Shown piece after piece: positions 12,425 to 24,391 of a DNA stretch of 64,000 bases. The position numbers were made by a program, and so were the translations under genes. The notes under the pieces were generated by a model. That model was not told where the DNA came from. It did not search any database and saw only the letters and a list, made by a program, of their open reading frames with translations. Source of the DNA: Dichomitus squalens LYAD-421 SS1 (lineage: Eukaryota > Basidiomycota > Agaricomycetes > Polyporales > Polyporaceae); contig NW_006766884.1 of NCBI RefSeq assembly GCF_000275845.1, forward strand, positions 141,976 to 205,975, in the 5' to 3' direction. How positions within the stretch are numbered: the stretch's first letter is position 1; each line of letters begins with the position of its first letter.

Positions 12425-14182
12425 ATGGCCCCCCTCGATATCACGTTCGTCCCGTTCTCAACCCCACTACTATGTCGTTCTTTCGTTGACACTCGTGTAT
12501 AGTATGGGCTGCCTTCTCATGGGCACGATCACGGCTGGGGTGTGAGTGTACATTGTCTCTGTGTACCCTGGCATAGGAGCTCATCGGCGTCCTACGTTGG
12601 CAATAGGTTGTGGGGTAGTGAGTGTGCCAGCTCACGCGCGAGGGCAACGAAGGCTGACCGTTGAACATTGCTCAGTATCCTGCTCGCAGCTGTTCTACTA
12701 CTACACCCGCTATCACAAGGACCCGCTAAGCCTGAAGCTCCTCGTACGTTCATACAGCCCCAACTCCTCCTTTATGTCCTCGAGCCTGAGCATGCACGTA
12801 TAGGTGGGTACCGTGTTCGTCTCTGATTCGGTACATCAGGTGAGTCGTATGTCCGAAGTCATGCATCTCATGCGCTTACCCTCATGCCGTTGCCGATAGG
12901 CGGTGATCATCCAGAGTGGTAAGGGTGTCTATCTTTCGCGAGCAATCCATTGTTTTGTAATGTTGTTGTAGTCTACGCCTACTTGGTCACGGACTACGGC
13001 GACCCGACTAAATTGATGCATCCCAACACGTAAGAGTTTCTCGAAGCCATTTAAAAGGCGTTTCACACTTCTCACACTCACACGCGGCTTCCAGTGGACT
13101 CATTATTCAAGTCTTCTTCACCGTACGTCTCTCAGATCTGGTCTACTGAATGTTAGATTGACGGAAGCGTCGCCCAGGCCCTCACTGGACTGCTTGTACA
13201 GAGCTTCTTTGTCCTTCGTATATGGCGATTGAGCAACAAGAGAACTTATCTCGTAATCCCCGTGGTATGCGTCTCGCTTGCAACGTAGGGTCGCGTGTGT
13301 GTACCCTTACTGTTCACTGCTAGATCTTTCTGGTGCTCGCGGAGTTTTCTGTCTCCGTAGGTGAGTGCACCACCCAGTCGGTACTAGAAAACGAGATGCT
13401 CACCGTCTCTTGGCAGCGTATGCGGTCAAGGCGTAAGCATGTCCCATTTTTGTGCATGTCAGACGACTCACATGCGCGATGCAGTTTCTTCCTTCCAAGC
13501 TTCCTTCATGTCAACAGGATACGCGGCCTGTCGATATGCATGAACGCATTTGCAGCTGCGGGGGACGTCGCTATCGCGGGCTGTCTTTGTACTATTTTGC
13601 ACTTATCCAGGACGGAGTTTTCCAAGTCGAACGCACTCATTAACAAATTGGTGAGATTCCTCGTGTTTGACAGTGGTGTATCACCTCATGGTTATGGAAT
13701 TGTTCGTAGATGGTGTTCGCGGTCAATACCGGGTTGTTGACGAGGTGATGGAGGTGCGATAGAAGCGATAGATTGCCGCTGACGCCTCTTCAGCATTTGT
13801 GCGGTCACTTCTTTAATCACATTCTTTGCCGTGCCGAATTCGTTCGTTTACATCACGTTCTACTACCTCATCGGTCGTCGTGAGTATTTTACAAACTGAC
13901 AATGATTCATGGGTCTGAATCCCCGATTCGTCAGTGTACAACAACTCCCTGCTAGCGACACTGAATGCCCGTAGAAGTCTCCGAGAGGGCACATCGAGCG
14001 GAGATATTTCGTTGTCGCTCAGGGATGGGCAGGCTCATAGTCCTGCCAGTGCCTACCCGGTAGGTCCACATCCAGTCCGCTCGAGGATCGCTCTTGTTGA
14101 ACGGAAATCAGGTTCCGCATTCGCAGCGCGGCCAGAATGGTATCACGGTCCGAATCGACACGAGGAAGGATACTCAGCATGA
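12425..14182 (+). CDS. DUF6534-type multi-pass membrane protein
   Basis: Integral membrane protein of a family expanded in mushroom-forming fungi; function unknown, topology resembles a seven-helix receptor. About a dozen short exons can be chained with good GT-AG sites: MAPLDIT (12425-12444), MGCLLMGTITAG (from 12503), LFYYYTRYHKDPLSLKLL, VGTVFVSDSVHQ, then the segment with LVTDYGDPTKLMHPN, LLVQSFFVLRIWRLS, AYAVKA, MNAFAAAGDVAIAGCL, MVFAVNTGLLT, FFAVPNSFVYITFYYLIGR, and finally LYNNSLLATLNARRSLRE from 13934. These match the family order throughout. Exon joins between 12540 and 12690 are not resolved. The last exon ends in a Ser/Arg-rich tail, but another frame over 14130-14195 encodes ITVRIDT, a more family-like ending, so the annotated 3' end may be wrong. 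Confidence 0.82.
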
Positions 14183-14821
14183 CTACGCAGCGGAGGTGAG
14201 TTGCATGACGAGACCGCGAAATGTACATCGTCGAATATACAAGCTGACATGCCTTGAGTAGTACGAGATGTCGCCCAGCAAGCATCCCTTAGATTCCGTA
14301 TAGTGTCTTGCCTCCAGCGGCTGGGATCGCATAGGCACACTGCCATAGTAGTAGACATCATATCGTGCTATGCATCTAATTTCCTCTCGCGCTCACCGCC
14401 GCGTGTCAGTTTTGGTGTGGAATCAAGCGTGTTGGGAAATTTTGTATGACTGGCAGTCCTGAAATTCAGTGTCCCCTGAACGCTTTCAGCATGATCCACT
14501 CTCGGATGTCTTGTAGTACTTTCGAGCTTCGTCGTCCGTGGGCCGTGGCCCGGATTTGCAACTCGGTATTAGGGGCAAAACTGGCAAGAGGAACACAGCA
14601 ATACAATTTCTTGAAATGGAAACACAGCAGGACTCATGTCGTGAACCCGGGGTGCGGACGTGGACAGATAATGACAAGTTAGAGGCAAAAGGCAGGAGGT
14701 TCAAAGCAACTTGGAATTTGCTGGGGTGGAAACTCCGGCAATTGTCACGGTCCTGCGGGGGTGTCGGCAAAGACGGCCCGAGGATGGACTCCGGGGAAGC
14801 CGTGCCAAACACGGCCAAAGG

Positions 14822-14852
14822 ACGCGTGTGGCGACGCGTCCGCGAGACGCGT
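14822..14852. promoter_or_regulatory. Cluster of three MluI cell-cycle (ACGCGT) boxes
   Basis: ACGCGT occurs at 14822-14827, 14834-14839 and 14847-14852, 44-74 bp upstream of the polymerase delta subunit start codon. ACGCGT is the binding site of the MBF-type G1/S regulator (Mbp1/Res/Mbs1 family), which drives replication genes in yeasts. The three copies sit 12-13 bp apart, close to one helical turn. Binding in this organism is inferred. Confidence 0.75.
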
Positions 14853-14895
14853 CTCGGTCGCGTCCACCTCCTGCTTCCGTACCCTCTCCATCGCC

Positions 14896-16739
14896 ATGGC
14901 CGTCATCGACCCCATGTGAGTCGCTCTCTACGACCTGGGGCCCTTCCTACTCACGCTCATTTCTGCACAGACCGACGCCATCTGTACCTCTCACGCGTCC
15001 GTCCACCACAGTAGTCACTCCGCCGGACAGCGCGTCCTTCCTCATTGGCTCCAATGACAAATCCTACAGGCACCAATACTCCAATATCTACTTCGTCAGA
15101 TTACGCGCCCTAAGACAACATGTGGAGCAGCAGGCGCAGCGGAAATGGAGCGGAGTCGCAGGTATGTCTATCTGTCTGCGGCACAGTCTCAGTCGATTTA
15201 TTTCCCACTGGGCAGGTAACCCTGTATTCGTGCCCCGTGTTCTTGACGTTGAGAAAGGGAAGCTATGCTTTGTCATTGGCACGGTATACATGGAGATGCC
15301 GCTGAAGCCGAACGTCCTCGAAGACATCGCCCGAGACGTGCGTGCGAAGCCTTGTATGTCCAATACTTGACCACTCAGTATAACCATGCAACACTCAGCG
15401 TTCCATTCCCGCTCCTCCTCCTCGAGAGAAGTACTACTCTGATAGCGATAGCGTAACACTGGAAGACGAGTCCGGCCGCATATGTCTTGTGGGAAGCCGC
15501 GTTACTTCAACTTGCCTCGTAACCGGCGTAATCCTCGGTGCTCTTGGAATCGAGACCCACACTGGTGACTTCGAGGTTGTGGACCTATGCTATCCCGGCA
15601 TGGCTCCTCAACCCACTGCTGGACTGGAGTGGCCAAGTTGGAAGGTCAGCGATGAAATTATGGATGTTGATGGTGAGTGCCTGTTGGCTACATCCTAGAT
15701 ATGCGCAATGTCCTGAATACTGCCCTGTCAGGTACCGCACCTCAAGTCTCTGATGAATGCATAGCCTTGGTCTCTGGCCTTGAGATCGGCTCCCTGGACG
15801 CCGCTGACGGCCAGCTCCAATTATTAGCAGAATACCTGACGGGAGAAGCCGGCGGCTTAGGGGAACAATCTCAGTCGTCATGCATATCTCGACTAATCAT
15901 TGCCGGTAACTCCTTTGCTCCAATAGACACGTCCAAGGGAGAATCCGAAAGGAGATCAGTACGTGCCTGTATGTGGCTTTTCATGCATGCTTTGACGCGC
16001 CGTGGTCCAGCGAAAATACGGCCAAGAGGTCCCTTTCAGCCCACATCCAACTCAGGCTCTCTCGGCATACTTGACTGACATTTGCCGCTCACTGTCTGTT
16101 CACCTTCTCCCTGGACCATTGGACCCTGCAGCCACCATACTCCCCCAACAACCTATCCCCCGCGCCATGTTTGGTGGAGCCTCCCACTATGCCAACTTCT
16201 CCAGCGAGTCAAACCCCACCTACATCAACGTTTCTCCTTCCCGCGAGCCCCCATCAACATCGCGTACTAGTCAACCCGGGGCCTCCTCCTCAAAAGCCAA
16301 CGGGCATGTAGAAAAAGTTGACGCCGTCCGGTCCATACTCGTGCACTCCGGCCAGCCTCTAGACGACATGTTCAAATACGTGCCCACACCGCCCATCACA
16401 CGGATGGCGCTAGCGGAAGCCACGCTCCGATGGCGCCACATCGCGCCCACCGCCCCGGATACGCTCTGGTGCCACCCATACTTCGCGAAGGACCCGTTCG
16501 TGATCCCGGAGACACCAGACATCTATGTGGTCGGGAACCAGCCTGCGTTCGCGACCAAGCTCGTGTCCGACGACGGGAGCGCGGATGGAGAGGAGGGCTC
16601 TCCGAAGAGATGTCGGATTGTGCTCGTGCCGAATTTTCGGCAGTCAGGCGTGCTTGTGCTTGTGAACATGCGGACGTTGGACGTGCGGAGGGTGCAGTTC
16701 GCGATGCAGGGAATGAGCGCTGGCGGGGGGGAAACGTGA
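14896..16739 (+). CDS. DNA polymerase delta small (B) subunit, POLD2/Cdc1/Pol31-like
   Basis: Second subunit of the replicative lagging-strand polymerase delta; it bridges the catalytic subunit and the third subunit. Exon 1 is MAVIDPI split after 14913; exon 2 carries FLIGSNDKSYRHQYSNIYF. The OB-fold part holds GKLCFVIGTVYMEM, LKPNVLEDIARD and YYSDSDSVTLEDESG. The inactive calcineurin-like phosphoesterase part holds ALVSGLEIGS, DGQLQLLAEYLTG and RLIIAGNS, then the large final exon (about 16000-16739) with HPYFAKDPFVIPETPDIYVVGN. The order and spacing match the family and the gene looks complete. Six or so short introns are used. Expression is probably S-phase linked given the ACGCGT cluster just upstream. 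Confidence 0.93.
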
Positions 16740-19700
16740 CTGACAGGCGTGGTAGAGAATGTCGTTAGTTGTGTGAGTGCATGTACGCTTTTGGGGTACA
16801 GGTCCGCCGAGGGCTTACGGCTGCTGCTGCGCAAGTGCTGTGGTCAGTCATGGCTGCTGTAACCCTGACTTGCGTTCCTAGCAGATTGAGCATATGCCGG
16901 AATCGCAGATTCCGGGCTATTTGTGTCCATAATTGCGTTGGTCCGACGACGGCGGTGATATAACGAGGTTAGACGGTTGTGCAGGGCGTTTGCCAGACGA
17001 CGGCGGCTATGTGCCGAGCCTCTTGCACCATACTTCCAAGATGATATTTCGGAATGGTTGCTTCGTCTAATCGATGCTTCCCTCGAGTACAGCTTGAACA
17101 GCCCGAGCCCCGCTTCTTTTGCTTGTCTCAGAGTGGAGAACGGCTCCCCGCTGCGGGGAGTCTAAGATCCTAAGGACATATGTTATCTGTCTGCAGCACT
17201 TGGCACAGGCCAAGTACTACAGGGACTAAGTACAGGGATAACGGAAATCTCTTGTATAACCCAGTTCGGACAGAATCAAAGGATTCAAGACGGACGGCAT
17301 TGAGAGACTTCAAGGCTTGTCGCACTTGCCCAATCCCTCGGACTGTGTGGTGTCCCTTGTTTGACGCAAAGCGTCGTCGTGTGTATAGATCTACGCGATT
17401 GCTCCGTTAGTGCCCTTGCCCGGTGTGATGTTCCCGAAAGGGCGGATACGGCTGAGAGTCAACCGCCCTTAAGTGCGCTCACGGGTTCGGACGGTAGGTG
17501 ATTTACAGGTGTTGCAGTGGTCTCAATCAATTTCCAGCGGTCCTTCTCACTTCGGACTAGCAAATATTTATGTATGTCCGGGGTTTCAAGTTGTTGCGGC
17601 TCAGGTGGCTACTGGCGTGGGATGCGTATGATCGTGATGCTACGGGTAGCCCAGACATCCATTTGAAGAAGCAGGTTATTTTGCTCTTCACACAGAGGGG
17701 GCGTCATAAGCACAATGTCAACATCGGTGTAAACCTTGGCGTTGATACAGCATCCTGCAAAAGCATCGTGAACGGTAAGGGGAGGAAGGTCATGGTGACC
17801 TTTCCTCACATACTACCTTCCTTTTCTAAGAAATCGCGTCCTAGCGAAGGATAACACGCTTGCATCCGCTTTGCCGTCCATAACCACCTCACCGAAGGAC
17901 GGGGCGAGTGTTCTTGAAGACCTGCCTAACCAGGTGGAGGCCGACGTTCGCACTTTCGATAGGCGCCTTTCAATGCCGTAGCCGACAAGTTCGCTTCGGA
18001 CGCCCACAGAGCACATCTCTTCCTTGAATCGTCACATCCAGTGCTCAGCGGATCCTTGGCATACCTATCTGTCTTCCGTTATGGCGGAGAGCTCGCATGT
18101 GCCTCAGCCAGACTTGCGATTGGCGCTTATCTGCATAGTTCACATTACGTGCCGGTTCCCTCGTCAGCGGCGGGCCGCAGCGAAAATAAGCCTGGGTGAG
18201 TGCGCCCTCGTTAGGCTCAGACGATCGTCTAGTCGTTGGTGGGAGTCTCGAGGTAGGTACCTTCCTTCCCACGACTCAGTTGGCGGGCTCACTCGGTGCA
18301 GATCAGAAACCCTTCGAGATATCGGCATTGCGTGCGCATGCTCAACAGTGACCTTCCCGACGAACAGCACCAACTTTCAGTGAGCCGACCTATCCATCAT
18401 CCATGATCCTGCGTGCGAAGTAGCCACCCACGAACAGAAGGCGTCGCTCAGCGATGACCTGGTCGAGAAGACAAAAGCCGTGGTACCCCTGGGCCCTTAC
18501 TCCTGCCGGTTGCGTACAATAAGAATAGACATTTGGGATTCATCTCGCTAACCCCTAGATACTTCCTTTCGATACCTAGTTGACAACGGCATGAAATAGT
18601 TGCTGGTCGTGTTGAACCTACATCGTACTTTCTGTGTCCCCGTGCTTGCTCAGGCACGTTCATCGATGGGGAACACCGCCGCTGCGGATGTGTTCTATTT
18701 GACCTGCTGACATAGTATCACACAGACAGGAGAAGGAGAACTACTGGCACACGGTTCCACGCTGTCGCCACCCTGGAGGCGCGGTGTCATAGTGTGCTGC
18801 GGGCGGATATCTCGGCTAATAGTAGCTCGCTCGGGCTGCCACCATTGAGTTACCTCAGCGTCGATTATCCTGCCGGGATGACTCCCGGAAGTTTCAGCAG
18901 CTTGGATTGCCCAGTCGCAGCAGCGGAACTCCGGCATTCCTGATGTCGGTTGCATAATAGCGCTCCCCGGGATCGAAGGCGTGGTCCAGGGAAGGTGTCT
19001 CAACTGTGCTGCGGGGTTTGTTGTGTCCTGATCTTCCAAAGATGGCAAGTATCCAAGAAGCGTCCACCCCTTCCTCGCTGGATTCCTCGGACGCATGGCA
19101 TGGCACTCGGATCTAAATGGACACGGTCGATTCGGCGTCGTTGAGACGTGGACCCGCTTCTAGGGGTCAAGCATCGGTGAGTCATTTAGACGCCCGTGCA
19201 TGCACACCTCTGACTGCGTGCTCACCGTTATTGACGTTTCCTCCATGACCGCTGCCGTATCGGGGAGGGTTTAGTGTGCATATTGTACTCACGACACGAT
19301 CGAAGGTGCGGGAGTGGGTCAGCCTTCCGCAGACTGTTCGTCGGTCTATGTCCCGTGCCCAAAGCGCGAGAAATTTCTCACTGTGAGACACTATTCGCGA
19401 CGGGAACACAGCCTATCTCGGTCCACAAGGGAACTCGAAGGCCCGGCAGGGACCAAATGAAACACGGCGCCAGCAACTTGTGCGAAGATGGCATGGCATC
19501 TTTCGTCGCTAATTACAGTGCTTCGGGACCCATTCCCGCGTCGCGGTTGTGATTGGACGGACTGACCTGCTAGGAACTGGTCTGCTCCACCTTCGTCGGA
19601 CATCCTTTCTACCGTACTCACGCATTCTGCATGCCAGGATCCACACACCGCAGCTGCGCAGTCCAGCTATGAAAGCGCGGGAATACAGATTGCAACACCT

Positions 19701-19843
19701 CTGTATTGGGTATGTCGGTATAAAGTCTCAAGTTCCCTCGCTACCCTTCCTCAGCCATTGCCTCCGGGTTGCTATTCAAAGGCAAGCTACGCCTGAACAT
19801 CTCTCCTCACCTACTTTCCTTCACGCCCACCCCACCCGCCAAG
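16740..19843. other. Gene-poor interval, nothing recognised
   Basis: About 3.1 kb without a frame that resembles a known family or can be extended through convincing splice sites. The longest plus-strand frame (18024-18383) has no hydrophobic, coiled-coil or motif content of note. No terminal repeats or tRNA-like B boxes were seen. Confidence 0.5.
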
Positions 19844-20810
19844 ATGTTCAAGGCCGTCGCTCTCGCCCTCCTGCCGCTCCTCGCGGTGGCATCGCCCAAC
19901 CCGCAGATCTACGGTGCCCCCCCTCCCGGCCCTGCGACCACATCATCCGCTGCCGCTGCAGCTCCATCTGCACCCCCCAGCACGGCGGGCCAGATCAACG
20001 TCAGTACCTCAGCGACAGTGTTGGAGAATTATGCTGATAAAATGCGATGTAGATTGACGTTGGTGCTGGTGGTAACTTCGTCTTCAGCCCGGCGAACGTA
20101 ACTGCGTCCAATGGCACCTTGATCACTTTCTTCTTCCCGGGGTCAGTTCTGCTAGTTTCTTTCTGTCGGCCTTTGACTGAAGACAATTTACAGCGGTGCC
20201 ATCCCGCACTCCGTTACTCAGGGTGACTTCAACAACCCCTGCCAACCGATTGCGTCCGTAAACGGCCAGAACGGCTTCGATTCCGGCCTCCAAATGACCG
20301 GTGTCCAGTTCACGCTGAACGTCACCAACGACCAAGAGCGTGAGTAACGTCCCGCCCGTGCCGTATACGTGAAACCACATGAAACGTCAACTAATTGCGC
20401 GTCTGCTGCCCAGCCATTTACTTCTTCTGCAAGTCTCCCACCCACTGCGGTCTTGGCATGGTCGGGTACGTATACCTACCTCTACATTCATTACATAACA
20501 GCGTCCGGAAAACTAATCGTACCTGCGCTGTCTTGTCAGATCCATCAACGCGCCCTCCTCCGGCAACACATTCGACGCCTGGCAGGCTGCTGCCGTTAAG
20601 ATCGGGTCGTCAGAACAGACGCTCCAGGACAATGGCCCCGTCACCGGTGGCATTGGTGCTATCGCCACCGCCGCCCCCGCGGCGACCGCGACTTCAGCGA
20701 GAGGATCGAGCGGGTCGTCGGGTAGCTCGGGTGCCCTCCAGATGAGCGCTTCGGGTGCGCTCGCTGTGCTCCTCGGCGTTCTTAGCGGCGCGATGATGCT
20801 GTTTGCGTGA
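19844..20810 (+). CDS. Secreted, probably GPI-anchored cupredoxin (serine-rich extracellular protein)
   Basis: Small blue-copper-like protein of the fungal cell surface. Exon 1 encodes a signal peptide (MFKAVALALLPLLAVAS) and an Ala/Ser/Pro-rich linker. Later exons encode IDVGAGGNFVFSPANVTA, GAIPHSVTQGDF with the first copper His, a GFDSG segment, and then PIYFFCKSPTHCGLGMVG, which supplies the Cys, the second His and the Met ligand expected for a type 1 copper site. The C-terminus is Ser/Gly-rich followed by a hydrophobic tail ending at 20807, typical of a GPI signal. Five exons join in phase. Family members are of unknown physiological role; redox or copper binding at the wall is the usual suggestion. 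Confidence 0.9.
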
Positions 20811-21354
20811 GAGAGAGACGCTATAAAATATCTTCTAATGCCTACAAGTCTTGGTTAGACATGACTCCTACTACGTTCTGACACGACCTTGTAATACCTT
20901 GGACCTGTGGATGGCATTGCCTCGTAGAGTCGGGGTGGTATGTGCTTTTTTGTATGCGTTGATTCAATTGCATCAATCCTTATACCCACCGTTGGGTGAC
21001 TACTATTGGGTGCTTGGATGTGTCGTTTGTCGACAAGGGCTCGATACAGTCGTCATTTCTGCGTGAGATTCCCACCGCGCTCGAGATGATACGACCCGCT
21101 GGATTCATCCCATGAAGCTGCAGCCTTACAGGCATGCAGTAGGTACTAGGATCAACTGGCCCCGTTCAACCAGAAGCGCGCACGCGGCTAAGTCGGCCTG
21201 AGCTGCCTTGTTGGGATAGCTAATGGGCGTCTACTAGGCTCTGGCCGCGCTCTGGACTTGTCTTGATTCTTGAACGCCGAGCTCATGCTCCCTGCTCCGT
21301 TGCTTGTTTCCTTGCTGTCTTGCAACCTCCTTCGATCTGTGCCACAAGGTCACT

Positions 21355-21847
21355 ATGGGTGGACCCAACCTTGAAGTCTTCAAGTTCTCCGTCTATGTCT
21401 TCTTCCCAGTCTTGATGCTTCTCCACTATGGCAATCCGGAGTGGTATGCGAAGAACGTCCTTCCGGTATGTGTCATCACCTCCCTGAGCTTTATACAAGG
21501 CGGCGTTGACCTGTTGTCTCAGTACAAGGACAAAATATTTCCGCCTGAAGACAGGCTAATTACTGTATGTTCATCGTTTCGCTTTACCAGAGCTACATAG
21601 GCTCAAGCCTGCTTCATAGAACATACCTACCGATTCTACGACACTCAAAGAGGAGCTTGCTAAGATTCGGGCAAGAAACATGGAGAGGAGGGCGCAAAGG
21701 GAGGCGGAAGCGAGGGCTACAGCAGCCGCTGAACGCGCAGAGGCAGAAAATAAGTCGAGCCGGAGTTGGTGGCCATGGTGTGAGTCTTGGATCTGCATAT
21801 CCAGTAGCCCCGGAACGCTCATGGGTTCGACTCAGCATAAAATTTGA
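21355..21847 (+). CDS. PET100: PET100 cytochrome c oxidase assembly chaperone
   Basis: Inner-membrane mitochondrial chaperone that helps assemble cytochrome c oxidase. The protein opens MGGPNLEVFKF, the diagnostic start of the family, followed by a membrane helix (VYVFFPVLMLLHYG). Exon 2 is YKDKIFPPEDRLIT and exon 3 begins NIPTDSTTLKEELAKIRARN and continues into a charged Arg/Ala-rich tail. Introns are about 50-60 bp. After SWWPW the frame stays open to a stop at 21845-21847, but a donor at the Trp codon could shorten the tail, so the 3' end is approximate. It converges on the serine dehydratase gene with only ~75 bp between the two stops. Confidence 0.9.
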
Positions 21848-21923
21848 CATTACACCCGTCCATCTCCAATACTCGCTTCTGCACTGTATTCGTACACTAA
21901 TGCGCATCCCACCGCTCTTCAAT

Positions 21924-23296
21924 CTACCTTGGTATGGAGAAGGTTTCTCCGTTGTGTGCGACGTCCCATTCCTTAGCTGCTGCTATCTCGGACGCCACGA
22001 TGTTCTTATATTCCTCCAAGTCAGCCAACGAGATCTTGAAGCCGCCGCATACGATGAACACTACCGTTGTCCTCTTCTCAGATTCCGGAACCAACTTTCG
22101 GAAAAGGGTCGGCTTGTAAGCTGGGGCGAGGGTTGTAGCACATGCTAGTTCTGCCAGGATCTTGTGGTCCTCTGCAGATGAGTGATATATCAATGGCGCA
22201 ACCTTTTGCCGCCAGTCTTCCAATAGTCTTACCAGCGAAGTATAGCGCGGCCTGCATTGCCATTTCGTCAGGAAGGCAAACGCTCTTGATGCCTCCCCTT
22301 CTCTCCAGCGCTTTCTTGACGATTGTTGCTGAAGGAGAAGATGCATTCAAGGAAGATGCACGCGAGGTGAGATTTGCTAGGTGGGCCAGTGTCACGTTGT
22401 GCTCCCTGCAGTATTCGGCCCTGGTCCCTTCCGGTGTAAGCCTTGACGACACGTCGCCGGAGAACGGGCCCTCGTTCAGGGACAGAGATTGGTAGAAGCA
22501 ATTCGAACCGTGAGTCTCCACGGTTACGAGAGGAACTGTGCGCATAGTTCAGACGGTGCCCCCCTTCGCATACTGCGGGAGGCTCACCGTCATCCCACCC
22601 GACGGCTGAACAGCCTTCTATGACCCCTCCGGCGAGACCACCTCCGCCCACGCTGCAGAAAATCGCGTCGGGCCTGACGCCTTCGGGAAGCTGGCTATGA
22701 ATCTCGTGTACCATGCTCGCGTGGCCCTCCCATATGAGGGGATCGTCGTACGCAGGGATCATGACCCTGTCGGTGTGTCATCGGTAAGTTCGCAGCTACA
22801 TTTCCGCACCTCCAACTACTCACGCCTTAGCTTCTGCCGCCACGGCGGCCTGCGCCCGCTGCAGAGCTTGTAGGTAGTAATCGCCCCCAATCTCAACTTC
22901 CGCTCCCTCCTTGCGTATGAAATCGATGGTCGGCTGGCTTAGGCCACCATGAGGAAGGAACACGGTGCACCGGAGCCGAAGGACATTAGCTGCACAGGCT
23001 GCGGCAAGGCCGGCATTTCCGCCCGATGCAATGATGAGGTGAGTATCGGGCCCATGGGTGCGGTAGGCGTGCTGCGCGAAATGGGAGATGCCTCGGTATT
23101 TGAACGACTGGGACGGGTGCAGGTTCTAGGGGTATCACCGGTGTTAAGACCATAACGAATGTTCGGTGACCCCGATGGCAAAGGGAAGAGTGCGTCTTAC
23201 TTCTAGCTTGAGGTACGCATCACATCCGAGAAGCGATGAGATGTGGATAGAGCGGATAAGAGGAGTCTCTTGCCAGAGTTTGTCGGTGTATGCCAT
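21924..23296 (-). CDS. L-serine/L-threonine dehydratase, intact copy
   Basis: PLP enzyme converting L-serine to pyruvate and ammonia (and threonine to 2-oxobutyrate). Exon 1 (from 23296) is MAYTDKLWQETPLIRSIHIS. Exon 2 has PSQSFKYRG, where the Lys binds the cofactor, and IASGGNAGLAAA, the substrate loop. Later exons carry YDDPLIWEGHASMVHEI, FCSVGGGGLAGG (phosphate-binding glycine loop), VPLVTVETHGSNCFY, and in the last exon LFRKLVPESEKRTTVVFIVCGG. Order and length match mammalian SDS and yeast Cha1-type enzymes. All frames join through GT-AG introns. A second copy of the same gene lies about 1.1 kb upstream in the same orientation. Confidence 0.9.
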
Positions 23297-23299
23297 CTC

Positions 23300-24391
23300 C
23301 AAGCACTGTGTGGGATGAACTTCGTCTTCTATGGGGGCTTCAGCGATCCTCCAGAATGAATTAATTTGCTTTCCTGAGTGTATTTATGCTGTTTATGAGT
23401 CACATACGATGTTCGGTTGATCAGCGAAGGACGGCGAATTGTTGGATGATCGATGGCGTGCATGCGCGCGCGTTAGACGCGCGAAATAGGGGATGCGGTA
23501 ACTGCAATAGTGATGATTGGACAATGAGTACGCCCAGGACTATCCACTATAGTTCTATTTGTACGCCAATACGGTAGTAGCATAGTGTGACCGTCCACCT
23601 CATCGTGGTACGATGAAGGTACAGGTCTACCTGTGTGACACCTGATCTGCCAGTTGTTCCCTACCCGTACCCGGACGGGTGTGTACTATCCGAGTTAATC
23701 GGGAACGGGTTTGCTCCGGTACGGGTACATAGTCGGGAAATAGAGGCACGTACCTATGACTCAAGAAAATGTAGAGCTGAACGGGTGTAACACGACCAGT
23801 GCACCACGCCCGCTCTTCGCATAGCTGGTCCATCACATCATGCCCCTCCGTGGCAAGTGCGCCCCGACGTCAACGGCGCCCGCTCCCTACATACGACCTC
23901 CCTCGACATCGACACCTCCGTCCCTACCGCTGAGCCCGTAAACTCCCCGAATTCCCCACACCACATAGCCGTGTCTGACTCTCTGAAGAGATGAATTTCA
24001 AGCTTGACCTGCAGTACATTGCCGAGATTTCGAGACTGGGTGCATTGCAAGCCTCTTGCGATTGTCAGCCGAGGGAGGCAGCAGTAAAAGCGCTTACGCT
24101 CACCTTGGACAGCCTCCTGGACCCGGGGGTGAAGCTCGACTACCTCGATCTCGAGCATCAGGAGCATAATGGTACGGCGTGTGAACAGTGGTCACATTGA
24201 GGAAGAGGAAGGAACATGTCGTGTTTGCGCTGTGGACCCGGACCGAAGTCGGTACCTACTCAACAACCTGTTCTACCTGTACGCAACATCGGGTACATGA
24301 GTACCCGCCCACAGGTACGAATTTCACTCTGGTCCACCTTCTGCTGACCCGTACCTGTGCCCGTGGCGGGTATACCGACCCGTGTCTTTCC
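23300..24391. other. Spacer between the two dehydratase copies
   Basis: About 1.1 kb with no supported gene. Parts of 23650-23730 and 24240-24380 are rich in ACCCGTAC/GGGTAC words in both orientations, giving many short inverted repeats. These could be remnants of an inserted element, but I found no clean termini or target duplication. Confidence 0.4.

Noticed and set aside
23650..24380. Complete transposon between the serine dehydratase copies
   Set aside because: ACCCGTAC-type words occur in both directions, but no matched termini, target duplication or transposase frame was found.
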